Positions 52,901 to 64,000 of a stretch of 64,000 nucleotides of DNA are shown one piece after another. Numbering within the stretch: position 1 is the stretch's first letter; each line of letters begins with the position of its first letter. A program made the translations under genes and the position numbers. A model generated the notes under the pieces. It did no database searches and was not told the origin of the DNA. It was given only the letters and a program-made list of their open reading frames with translations. Source of the stretch: Polytrichum commune (lineage: Eukaryota > Streptophyta > Polytrichopsida > Polytrichales > Polytrichaceae). The DNA lies in contig OX485806.1 in NCBI GenBank assembly GCA_950295325.1, positions 58,089,169-58,153,168 on the forward strand. The letters are read 5' to 3'.

Positions 52901-54715
52901 AATTCAAAATATTGTTTGAGAAAATCGATTAAAAAAATACCTTTGTAAAAATTGCATTGATGTTTTGAGGCCAAGTCTTGATTTCTCTTTGACATTAAAT
53001 GTTTTTTAAATGAGTCATTCAAAATGAACTCAAATGAATCATAATAACATTGTGTAATTTGACAAATTTATGTTTTGATTCTTGAAAATGACAAAGATTC
53101 CTAAATGGTACAAAGAACATGATTGGTTTCTAATGGAATTGTAGGTTGAAGGACCTTCCCAAAAAGTTCACAACTCACAATGTCATTTTTGTTTGTTTGT
53201 TTGTTTACGGGTTTGAGCATTTCTTTTTGGGTGGATTTTGTATGTAATAATTTTATTTTCAATCTAAGCGGAACAAATGTGAATTCAAACGATTATGTAA
53301 TTTCAATTTGAAATGCGATATTTCACATTTTCGACAATCCAAATACCATCCACATTCATACAAATGGACCTCATCTAAATGTTTGAGACCTTGGACAATT
53401 AACCAATTAATTCAACTATTAGTTTACTAGTTGCCTTCGTAACTATAGTTGTTTGCGATTTGACTTGCCAAAAATTGTAGTTACCTCTAGTTATATTTGG
53501 TGAACTAAATATTTGGTTAACTAAAGTTGAGCTCAACTTGTTTATAGAATTTTTTTATAATGTTGTGGTGTACTAATGTGTTATTTGTGTTGGTAGTGTT
53601 CATGGAGGTTGTTCAGGAGCCCAACATTGTGAGTTACCGTATAAAAGTAGTTATTGACAATATTTAATGGCCCAAACATATTAAAAACCATCAACTAAAG
53701 AAAATTAAGAGGCAAACTTCTTTGATTTGATGGAAAACAGAGACTTTGATTGATTTTTTCTAGTTAACTATAGTTGTTCCCTAAAATGTATTGAAAAAAA
53801 TCTTATTAATTATAGTTATTTTTATAGTTGTTCAAGGTCTGAAATGTTTGCATATTGCAAGAATAAACAGAAAGATCCCTAGTTGAACATCCTTAAAATT
53901 ATCTAAAAAAAATTGTAGCTTGTTCAAATTATTGAAAGGAAATAATACATGCTTAAAATATTTGTCAAAACTATACTAAGACCAACATTAAAAATATATT
54001 TAAACACATTAAAAAATATATATATATGAAATAGATTTTTTACATTATAAAATGGATACTTGTAAATAAATTGCCTCATAAGTTCAAGTCCACTAGGATG
54101 CTTATCAAAAGTTTTATTTTTATAATGCTATCACTCAATTTGAACATATTGGCACGTTTAAATATTCAACATAATCAACAAAAATTGGCAAAAATTTATT
54201 TGTATTTAGGATCACCTTGATGCTAATGTTTATTTTAAAAGTGGTGGAATCATAAAATGCAACAAGTTCTTTGGCTAACTTTTGTACAAAAAAATGAAAT
54301 AAAACAATTAATAAGATTAATACAAAAAAATATTCATAACAAGCAAAAACCAATATATGTGCAAAAAAATATGTGAGTTCAAAATGTTGTTTTGGGTAAC
54401 CAAAGATCAAAAGTCATATCATTAATAGGTATATTTGGAAAATAAAAGCCATACTAAATGTAGGGTTGAAATTCCAAAGCTCCAAATACTTGAATATCCC
54501 CTTTTGATGTCACAAAATAATAAAATGTTTGGTGATTCACTTGAGGTTTATCATAACATAAATCATAATGTTGTTTTAATTTAAGCCAAAAACTCCAAAC
54601 TTAAAGAAGAATCTGTAATGGACAATGCTTTGTAAGGCAACAATTTAATTTGACACGTTTCACATTCATTCTTGCATTCATATATTCAATGACACCTTAA
54701 GATGTTATGTCATGC
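52901..54715. other. AT-rich region
   Basis: Short ORFs only, for example 54135-54410 minus with FVQKLAKELVAFYDSTTF, too weak to call. A (GTTT)n tract is near 53191-53205 and (TA)n near 54017-54026. Confidence 0.4.
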
Positions 54716-55959
54716 TCTACTGTCGCGTACCTTTTCATGAGGAATGCCCGCAACACCATGGGCACAAGGGGGACCCCGGAGTGACACCCAAGACTTGTGG
54801 CGCCATTGGTGAGAGGGCCCAAATGATCCTAGTGTGGATGAGGGCCCTGGGCATTGAGAACGCCTCCCACCTACGAAGACTAGAAGTCATGAGGGTAAGA
54901 CCACAAGTTATGAGTAGCTTATGGCGGCCAAATTCTAGAATGATAAAGAACACCTCAATCGGAGGTGTGAGCTAGGAGATATGGCAATTTGAGTGGGGCG
55001 TTGCCTAGGGACAACACCCTGGGACAACAATGACCTGGGAGTGGCGTTTGGTACTGCTTAGGTGTGGTATTTTTGGGCCACCCCCCTTTGAGGGAGCCTA
55101 AAAGTATCACGCAAGCCTTCAGTGAAGGTGGCCTGCACTTGCACGTGCACAAGACGAACCTGGATGATAGGTGTATAACGTGAGTAGTTAGATTTTTAGG
55201 GAAAATTAAATATGCGTCGTAGTACCTCCGTAGGTTGGGCCTTAGTTTTTTACTATTGTGGCTCTAAATTCCACTAACCAATTTCATATCTAGTTCTAAC
55301 CTTAACCTACAACCTATTCTACGCGTAGACGCACCAACCTTGAAACCAATGCAATCTTAATTTGTAAATTGGGATGGTTCTGATACACACCAACCGGATG
55401 TGACTCATACCACCCTAGCTCAATGAACGGAATAACGACAATTTGATGGACCGTTCAATTCTTTGTATTTCTTTACTTAGTTTTATTTAGTTTTCTAAGT
55501 GGGGGAACTTGGCCTAAGTCTCACTCTTTATACAAATTCTTTCTTAATTATTTAATTTCGTTTGCACCTCCTACTTCACTACATTCACATATTAGGCATC
55601 ATCCCTTACCTCGAAACCTTCTAAGGCCTTGTGCAGGTCCTTTGAAGGTCGAGTAACATCTCAAATCCTTCGGACTTCAACGGTCCGAAGGTTGGTGTCA
55701 CCCTACCGAGTTAAGTTTCCAATTCGGATCTCTTGCCAAAAAGGGTGTATAATTTATTTTGAATGTTTTTAATTGTTAAGTGTATTTACACTGGATAGAC
55801 CACGAAATGGAAATGAATGGGACTAAGGTGACGGGCAACCTGTAGTTTCAACTTGTTGTACAATCTTCATAAATTGGGGCCATTACTTCCAATCTATGGG
55901 CCCAACAACATAATAGTGGATTCGTGGGTCATTAACCCCACCTTTCCACCAACAACATT

Positions 55960-56115
55960 CAGAGTGGTCGTGTCGGTGATTAATCCAACTTATTACATTC
56001 GAAACTTGCTAATAAATGAAGCTACTACCACAAAATATACCAAGGGGCCCGAAAACAATGGAGTTGGGTATTTCCTTGGCGGTCAAGTGGTCAAGCCACT
56101 TGACTTTACGAGATA
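55960..56115 (+). pseudogene. Possible third ParB/methyltransferase family fragment
   Basis: RVVVSVINPTYYIRNLL, a gap, then NNGVGYFLGGQVVKPL. The main copy has VVLSVDPPNYYTRA and EVRYFIGGQERAG in the same order. Nucleotides GGTATTTCCTTGGCGGTCAA match GGTATTTCATTGGCGGTCAG of the main copy. In this fragment the intron of the main copy is replaced by open coding sequence (INEATTTKYTKGPE). The match is short, so this is tentative. Confidence 0.4.
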
Positions 56116-58189
56116 GGTGAGTGGGTTAGAGATGCATATCTTAGCTGTGCTCCCTCCAACCTTAAATGGAAAGCTAGGGTTAGTTAATTTACCTTAATTC
56201 TCCTTGGTTGATTAGGCTTGATGTAGGCCGAGCCGCTACCTCCTTCGTTGCTCCACTTCCCGGGCGTCGACCTTGCCTCCTTCCTTGTAACTAGTTTGAT
56301 GGTAAAACGTACCTTAGTTAACAATTAAAATATAAAGTGTTTCTTTTGCACTGTATTTCAGGCCTAAGAGTAATACATTTACTTAGTGCACATAATTATC
56401 TTTCCAACGATCTAAAAATAACTTTCATCGGATATGAAATGCAAAAGTTATGAGGGTTGGAAGTGCGAGGTCGATTCAACCGTTCCTTCCAACCCACCTA
56501 TCTAACTTCTAGCTTTAAAAATTCATAGTGAATTCATTACTACTTGGATCTGGGCTTTCCTTATACCATTGGAGAGCTATTAACAAGTTCTAACGAGGAA
56601 AATTATAATATCAGCAGGTTAGGCCAATACAAATTCAGCAGACTCCTTGTAACACATCAGTCAGCCAGAAAGTCTTAAACTATGTTTCTCGCCTTCAACA
56701 ATTGATATCTAATTCAAATCTTATTCAAATCAGACTTTCTATATAACTATGGAGAGATATTTAAAATATCTATGTAATCAAAATATATTATTAGCAAGTT
56801 GAGGAAAATTGAACTCAGCAGATCCTCTGTAATGCAGCAGTCAACCAAGAATTCTCAAACTATGTATCCCGTCTTTGACAATTCATATCTAATTCAAATT
56901 ATGCTCAAATCAAACATTCTAAGCAATTTTAGAAAGCTAGACAAAAGTTCTACTTGGAAAAATATAAATTTTTAGAGTTAAAATTCTTATGGGGCTAGCA
57001 GGTCTGATCTAGCAGCCGCTACCTACATGACCACCCAGTTTTTCTACTCCATCTTTGAAAATCCATAACTAATTGTCACCTTAACCAAATCAGAAATGGG
57101 AAATGACTATAGATATCTATAGGAAATATCTCTAAGAGAAAAAGAATACGTATTTTTTTCTAGCTCTTGAACTAAGCCTTCAGGGCACTGGCAGTTGAGG
57201 TCTACAATGCCTCTATTCAAAATTCTACAATCCAACCTACCTCTACAAAAGAAAGGAAGAATTTTGTTGGTGTGTTGATAAATACATATTCTAACTAGGA
57301 GAGAGAGTAGAGGAGTTTTTCAAGCCTTTCTCTTAGGCCATTTAGAATATATGCTAAATGATTTCTCCTAACTACATTGAAGAAGGGTTTCGCCCAAGCA
57401 TTAGAGGAAGAGAGAGTTACTACAAAGTGGAAGGAGGGGTTTTTAAACCCTCTAAAAAATGGTTGGACCCCTCCACCACCGGCTCCATTCTTCGAAGCTT
57501 TTCCGAATTTTCGGCTCAGGGTTTTATCCGGTTGAGGTTGCCACCCTCTTGCCGAGGTGGCTCCGACAGGGAACCTTAGAACATTTTTAATTTTTTCTAT
57601 CAAGTTGGCAAGGAGACAAGTGGGCAAGTAGTCCCTTTGCTCTCTTTCTATTTTTTCTTCAAAAGTCTTCAAGACAATTTTGTCTTCTTACGCCAAACAC
57701 CTCCAATATTCTTGTGTGACCCCTATTAACTAATAAACTAATATTTGCTTAGCAAACATCAACTAATATTTGCTTAGCTAGCATCTACTAACATTTGCTT
57801 AGCTAGCAGTTTTTACTAGCTAACGTATTTTTTCTACTTCGCTATTTTCTAGCACTACTTAGTTTTCATTCTAACCAACCTTACCCTTCACTAGAATTTT
57901 GTTACTTCCGGTTGAAGGCCCAAAGTCCTTAGTACTTCACCTTCATTTTTCTCGGCTAACTACTAATTGAACTAATTTTCCCTAAATTCCCTATCAATTC
58001 TAAATTTTAATGCTATCATTCTAACTAAAAATGATCCCGCGGAGTGGTGGACGACTCCAAGGGTTCACATTTGTCGGCCATCAGGGGAGCTGCTCGTTCG
58101 AGAGCTACGAACTCCAGCTCTTGCTCGCACGCCAATCCTGGGTACACGGTCACCTGCATGCACACAAACACTTACACATATACTTTTGT

Positions 58190-58215
58190 TTTGTTTTGTT
58201 ATTATTATTATTACT
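58190..58215. repeat. TTTTG/TTA microsatellite
   Basis: TTTTGTTTTGTTATTATTAT with further TTA units. Confidence 0.8.
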
Positions 58216-59400
58216 TGCATTTTATTGTTTCAAAAATATGAAGAGGAGAGAAAAATGAAAAAGATAGTACTATACTAAAGCCAAAAAACACTTCAAAGCC
58301 GCCACACTCCCCCACCGGACTGGGTTTGTGTTTATCTAGGACACCCCTTCCGCTTTGCGAGAGCAACTTGGAGCTATAGAAGAAAAAACTTTCAACCCGC
58401 TTCCTTCCTCTTCGGAGAGAGTTCGGACTACAAGAGCAATTTCCGCGCTGAAGAAAGAAGGTCCCCCTTTTGGTTTCCTTCAAACAACGACCACAGAGGG
58501 CCGACCTCTAACCTAGCACCTATTGCATGAATTGAAAACCCTCTGCCTTTGCTTTGGGTCTAAAGGTGTCACGTCGCATTTAATCCGCTAGTCGCACTTG
58601 TCACACGTTATACAACTTACACCGACCCCCGTTAGTTTGCGTAGGGAAATATGTGCCATCCTGTGTAGCCAATTGAACTGAATTATTGTTATACACGTTC
58701 GTGACCCAAAAAAGGCCCACCACAAGGCGTCAAACTTACCTGGGAACTCCAGTTTCCTCGCATCTTGGAGCATCACCAACGTCCCAAGTTGCAAAGTTCT
58801 TACCTTGTGTCATTTGTCGAAGGCGGCCTTGCGCCTTAGAGTGGACCACTCTAAGGGTTCACACTAGGTTTGAACAGTCGTGACTTCCTCAATAATTTCC
58901 TGAATGGGGCAAATGAGGGGTCTATTTGCATCTACGCAAAGAATAAATGTTGATAGAGTTGTTACTTGATAGCATCAAAGATCATACGTAGAAGTTATGA
59001 CGGTTTGAAGTTGCTAAGGGAAAATGTCTACTTGGCCCCAACCTTTGTAGAGAGATAAAATGATACTTGACGGTGGGGTAGGGCCCTGCCCAAAGTCCGA
59101 CTTAGCCAACCAATACTTGGCAATTTGCTCCGGGTTGTTATAGTATTGTTTTGGCAACACAATGATAAACTCAAGAGTGGGCTTCTATGGATGGAAGTCC
59201 ATATAAATCATTTTAAGGGGAGAGTCCCAAATGCATGTGTGGGAGGGTTTGGTGACCAAACCATGAGCTTGGAGGTCCCCGGTATCGGGAGCTAACCATG
59301 CATGTGCGTGGGATGTGCACGTTAACGTTTGTGGCACTTGCTAGAGTTGGAAGGCGAACAAGCTGAGTTAAGGAAAACTAGCAAGGGTTGCGACATCTAG

Positions 59401-60870
59401 AGTGCATTCAAATTTTTTCTCTTCCAAATTTCTGATCTTGGCAATTTTTTCATTGAGTTTAAAAATGAAATATGAATGAAGTACAAAAATATAATATAAC
59501 ATATGAAACTTTAAAAATGGAAATATGGTATGAAATTCATATTATACAATCAATCCAAAAGAATGTCTTTCATAAGCATGTATTACATTGCAATTGTTTT
59601 TGTGACACATTATTTATATTGATCAAACGTCAATTTTTTTTTTAAGCTTTCAATAGGCAAGCTTCCAATAACTTGCATCCGATATAATATGTGAATGTTT
59701 AATATGATTGCAACAACCAATATACACTCAATAAAAATTTAAATATATAGCCAAAAATCTAAATAAAAGACAAAAGAAAAATTCTATTTGTTCAAATCAT
59801 GCATCATATTGAGTAGCACAACAATATTGGAAGATTTCTTCAACAATATGGACTCCACTAAAATGTGTCAATTTTCTTTCTTCAAAATGAACGTTATCTA
59901 ACCAATTTTTATGCTTGTAAACGACAAAGTTCATCCTAAATCCAAAATATATTGTTAGTAAAGATTTTGAGATCCTAATTTTGCTTTTAAAAATGATAAA
60001 AATTTGCACTTGATTATTTTATGTGAATATTCCAAAATCCTATCAACTATGAGGTGACATCTTGGACTTTCATATGATTTTTGCTCTTTGAAGTCTATAT
60101 CCATGAATGAAAGATTGTTAAAGTTTTAGAACATGTGATATCAAAGTGGGCCAAATCAAATGCATAGGTAGTAAACAACATAAAGGTATAGAATACCTTG
60201 AATTTGAAGAAGATAAAAAATAAAGCTTCTCAATTAATAATTTTGAATCAAACATATGATTGTTTAACATTGTATTCACTTTCAAATGAGAAAATTTGGA
60301 ATCAACATTAAATTCTTATGAACATAAACAAATTAAACCTGAAAGCCAAATTATTAAAAGAATTATTACTACTTATTTGCGACCAAAAAATGATAGTATA
60401 CTTACAAAATAAGAAAAAATCAAATGGAAGAAAAAAACATAATTTATGAATTTTTTAGGCATGGAAAATAAAATATTATATGAACAAATTGTAGAATAAA
60501 TAAAAATAAAAATAATTCAAGTAAATTTCAAAAATTTATAAGAATTTAAAGTTTCCTAACGGCAACAAATATCATTAATAAAAGACTTTTAATGAAATCT
60601 ATTGAGGACATACATTGGGATAACCAAAGGCTTTGAGAATTTTTTCAAAATTTAAATCTAACTATAAGTTCTCCAAAACTATCTAGTATGATTATATGCT
60701 TTGAATGTATTTACTTAATTTTTTTGAATCTAAACAAAACTAATTTGATAGTTTTTAAAAATCATATTATAAAAACCTATCTATCAATCTCAAATTTCAA
60801 ACAATTCTTCCTCGCCATTAGTTTTATCAGACTTTAGCTTTGATAACCTTTACCTAAACTACTGGTCTAT
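59401..60870. other. AT-rich region without recognised gene
   Basis: Only short ORFs; the 59797-60009 minus ORF has no recognisable feature. Confidence 0.45.
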
Positions 60871-61137
60871 TCAAATTGCAAATATAAATCTACATTCGAT
60901 GAAATCTGTAGGTGAGTGAAGCTTAAGCATTGGCGACACCATCAATACCTTGGAACCTATCTTATAAATTTCTTCAATGCATTCATATTTATACTCACAA
61001 AGGTGTTGGTGACACCAAACATACATGAGATTATAAATTAGCAAACAACCACAAGTTTTGCAATAAAAATAAATCTTGCTAATTCCAAAACATTTTATTC
61101 TCAGGGTACTAGCAATATTCCTATTGCCCATATACAC
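60871..61137 (-). pseudogene. Cys-rich coding relic
   Basis: 88 open codons in AT-rich DNA with CFGISKIYFYCKTCGCLL and VWCHQHLCEYKYECIEEIYK. The CxxC and WCxxxxC spacing looks like a zinc-binding region. Open length in such AT-rich sequence is unusual. Family unknown. Confidence 0.3.
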
Positions 61138-62401
61138 ACAATGTTATTTGGAAACAAATACATTAAAAATTCATAAAAACATTCATTGTGTTTATTGAAA
61201 TTTCCAGCTTCCATAATTTGGCAGTGTTTCTCTTGTATCACCTCTTTTTCTCGGCTCATTTTCTCCCCTCATGTTTTGTGTACTTCACTATTATAGGTTT
61301 TGTATATATGTGCATCAAATTGTTTTTGGAGGGGGGGGGGCTATTTATTTACTACATTTTTTTATTACATTTTTTTCTTCATAATCTACTTTGCCCCATT
61401 TTCATGCACCTTTGGTAGTTAGAATTTCAATTTTAGCCATTTGAACCTTACCTTAGTTAAATTCAAAAACTCCTTTTTTGTGGCTTTTAAATCACTCATA
61501 AACTTTGGCATACGTTGTGTGAGGGTGTGGGGGATGTGTGTTGTTTTATGCTACTCTACATTACAAAGTTGGGCGAGTGAAATGTAATGACAAGGTGTAA
61601 GAAAACAAACAAAGACATGGATGCATTAAAGTTAAAAAGTCAAGATGAACACAAAAACCCATTAAACAACATGAGAAAATTGGACAAGGGGCAAGCAAAA
61701 TATAAATGCACAAGGATGGAAAGGAAACTACATACACCAAGGCAATGCATTGCATTTCCAAATGCATGCTCATGAGGTCAACGACAAGGATTTTAGGGAT
61801 TTGAATGATTAAATCAATAAATAAAATTGTAGTAGTTATTTGTGCATACTTCTACAACCTATGAAAGTACAATTGTGATTCTTGAACACAAAACTCCAAC
61901 AACCGAACCATGGACATGCCGACTACCAAAAAACTTTTAAACCCACTTTAGTACATACATCTAAAATGCACGCTCCCAACAACCAGTGGAGAAAATTGGG
62001 CAACGTAGGAGTGATAGAATGGAAAAACCCAAGACAGTAACTGATATTCATCAACAATGATGAGCAGGGGCACCAACAAATTGCTGGTTGGCGTTGTGCA
62101 CGTATCAATATCGTTGGGGCACATGCATGCATGTAAAAATGTGGACAATGACAATGAGGGCAATTAGTTGTGTGTTCATTAAGGTCCTCACAAGTTGCAT
62201 TGTGATTGGTGCCAATCCCACAACATACGCCAACCTCCAACAAGATGAGAAAAACACCATGTTGTGGTCAAAATGCATCCTACAAATGCGCAACAATCAG
62301 AATCCAACGAACGCCCTTAACATTTTTTACCTCTATTTGGGCCAAGCATAGACACATGAGCTCCAATTTGATATCATTAGAATTGATTCAAAATATTACA
62401 C
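61138..62401. other. Region with short ORFs only
   Basis: A G run at about 61331-61340. ORFs at 61923-62243 (minus) and 62088-62351 (plus) overlap each other and neither has a recognisable domain. Confidence 0.4.
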
Positions 62402-62760
62402 ATGTTGAATAATAAATATATAAATTCTAACAACCTACAAAACAACCTACTTAGAGCTTTAAAAAAAAATGAGGCCCCTTGGAACACTTATGGTATTCTA
62501 AGGGTTAGCAAACAATTAATGGACCCATCCAAACCCTTAACCTTTTATTGGCTATTTAGGTTAGGTCTCGTGCCCATTTTTGCTCATTACAAAATCATCC
62601 CAACATTGGGCATCTTCTAAATTCAAGGTGTACATACATGTACCACCATTAACATTGAATGTCACAGTTGTTATGAACATTGACATTGAATTTCTATTCA
62701 CTTGGCATTCATGTGACCATAACATAATTTTTGGTGTCCAGGATGTTTAGAAAAATAACT
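62402..62760 (+). pseudogene. Coding relic with a zinc-ribbon-like Cys/His pattern
   Basis: One frame reads NAPWNTYGILR-type sequence, MDPSKPLTFYWLFRLGLVPI, then after single stops INIECHSCYEH, ISIHLAFM and HNFWCPGCLEK. Two CxxC pairs about 26 residues apart suggest a zinc ribbon. Four stops; family unknown. Confidence 0.3.
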
Positions 62761-63079
62761 TAAGTACATTTTGTACATGGGGGTGGAATTTTTTATTGTT
62801 TGGCTTTGAAGCTCATCAGATCTATCACGTGAGTAAAAAAACTAATTTTGAGTTGAGTTTCCTCTTTATCAATTAAACCCTCCCCACCCACCACCCTTAA
62901 GACACGCATTGCAGAATGGTCCGATTTGGGGGCGGCCTACCTTAATAGTTGGAAAAACCTTTGTAGAACAATTTTGATCAATAATATATCCCCCAAAATG
63001 TTCCCACCCCAAGCAAACAAATGAGTATATATTTTGTAGCACTAATATGGTCATCATTAATATTAAAAAATGTTGAGTT

Positions 63080-63440
63080 TTTCACTCAAGATCTTTTTTT
63101 AAAATGGTATTTAATTCATTAACAAGTGTGGACTTAAAAATAACATTTTTAAAGTACGAAACAAATGGGACAATTTTAAAAGATGGAAAATCAACTTGGA
63201 CTTGAGGCTCCGAATCATTGAGCATGTTGGTAACCACTACCCGAGCCTACACTTCAAGTTGTGGAAGGGGGTCATAGGTGTCATGTGGGACGGTATTATG
63301 CAAGCCATTTGCTATTACAAATTATTCCATTCCATTGTCATTTAGTTATGAATTATCATCCAACTTTGTTCTTGACACCTCTGAATCTCCGTCCTCTTCA
63401 GCAACCGGGCATGCATTGGCCATGAAAGCAATTTTCTGCT
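63080..63440 (-). pseudogene. Possible exon relic
   Basis: After an acceptor-like TTTTTTTAG the minus strand reads QKIAFMANACPVAEEDGDSE, VSRTKLDDNS, then after stops FVIANGLHNTVPHDTYDPLP and ARVVVTNMLNDSEPQVQVDF. Protein-like with three stops. Unknown family. Confidence 0.3.
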
Positions 63441-64000
63441 AAAAAAATTGTTCATCTTCCCCCAAAATGAAGTAGACAGGGGTTGGTTTAATTTAACTCA
63501 AATAAATTACATTCTTTTATTTCCATACATTTTTATAGCCAAAGCAAAAGATTGAGTTTTTCGTAAACCTCTTACCGCAATTTGATCGGTTAAGATTAGC
63601 TACCACATCTCAAAGGAGGTCCCAATAAGTTAGTTTCCTTCCAAAAACCCTTGATTGATGTGAGGCTATTATGTTTGTACAATTTTTTTGCATGTGCTAT
63701 GAATTTGCACATAATGCAGCTGACTCCTTTGATGTTGGTCTTGGAACTTTTGAGCATGCAACTCTAGCCTTCCCAAACCAATGAGGAAACCTTTCTTATC
63801 AAAGTTTCTTCATGTTGATTTTGTTTTCATTATTAATTTTTTTCATAAATAAATAACCAATCTCCCTCTTTTCTATAGCACAATCCCCACGTGTCTCTTA
63901 ATCTAAGTTCATCATCCTTTGGGATGGTACAACAAGCAACATACGTCATCCCGGGAAAAGGTTTCTCCAGTCAACAACTATAGTTTACATGCAATTTCTA
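63441..64000. other. AT-rich end of window
   Basis: Nothing recognised. Confidence 0.4.

Larger units (their letters stand above)
55063..58863. mobile_element. 3801-bp insertion with TG/CA ends inside LTR Y-g
   Basis: Starts TGTGGTATTTTTGGGCC and ends TAAGGGTTCACA. The flanking 5-mers TTAGG and CTAGG differ at one base; a GT-to-AC reading gives an exact TAGGT duplication instead. The tail GACTCCAAGGGTTCACA recurs inside at about 58053-58069. Mostly AT-rich and non-coding, apart from a methyltransferase-family-like fragment at 55960-56115. Repeated motifs ATTTGCTTAGC(T/A)A(G/A)CATC are near 57740-57810. Confidence 0.6.
54721..59395 (+). mobile_element. Solo LTR, family Y (copy Y-g), split by a 3.8-kb insertion
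   Basis: LTR parts at 54721-55062 and 58864-59395 together span the whole family, from TGTCGCGTACC to GCAAGGGTTGCGACA. The outer flanks TCTAC (54716-54720) and TCTAG (59396-59400) are a 5-bp duplication with one change. Closest in sequence to copy Y-c. Confidence 0.88.

Noticed and set aside
52000-54700. Organelle-derived DNA, suggested by AT-richness
   Set aside because: I recognise no plastid or mitochondrial gene or tRNA in it.

Overview
This looks like nuclear DNA of a green plant, probably a large, repeat-rich non-seed plant (bryophyte, lycophyte or fern) or a close streptophyte relative. The support is plant-type TTTAGGG telomere-like runs, spliceosomal GT-AG introns, Ty3/gypsy LTR retrotransposons with an initiator-Met tRNA primer site, a SWIM-zinc-finger MULE-like transposase, and a hAT-type miniature element with 8-bp target duplications. 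The organism assignment is inference. I see no intact housekeeping gene, rRNA or tRNA.

Layout. 1-6110: a roughly 140-bp tandem array (array 1) interrupted by a decayed copy of a DNA-methyltransferase-like gene (1480-4415), which itself carries a 1.4-kb solo LTR (family X). 6415-9970: a mostly 80-bp array (array 3) carrying a second X solo LTR. 9995-12626: a dispersed repeat (Z) with an F-box-like gene relic, split by a solo LTR of family Y. 13153-16838 (minus): a MULE-like transposase gene with one clear intron. 19240-26800: a third array (array 2) and the main copy of a multi-exon gene that reads as a ParB/sulfiredoxin-like domain followed by an amino (N4-cytosine/N6-adenine type) DNA-methyltransferase-like domain. 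This copy carries stops and a frameshift, and a 1.47-kb element made of array-2 units with 19-bp terminal inverted repeats sits inside it. 28198-32339: a GC-rich 4.14-kb element with TG/CA ends and a perfect 5-bp duplication, holding two long ORFs that overlap by ATGA and no visible LTRs. 33350-39548: an array fragment, a telomere-like junction and a decayed minus-strand chromovirus split by two LTRs. 39549-46795: a pile of Y, X and Z repeats and a MULE fragment. 46796-49487: a 46+48-bp satellite. 49488-50748: the 5' end of a small-LTR gypsy element. 51514-52097: a hAT MITE. 52100-64000: AT-rich DNA with coding relics and a Y LTR split by a 3.8-kb insertion.

Two things stand out. First, the ParB-like/methyltransferase family is present as at least two copies that share intron positions, with a possible third fragment. 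Second, three tandem arrays of unlike sequence are each built around the same palindrome design (arms ending in CGG, a variable two-base spacer, then CCG). They lie beside or inside the two methyltransferase copies. A link between protein and site is a hypothesis; the co-location and the palindromes can be read directly from the sequence.
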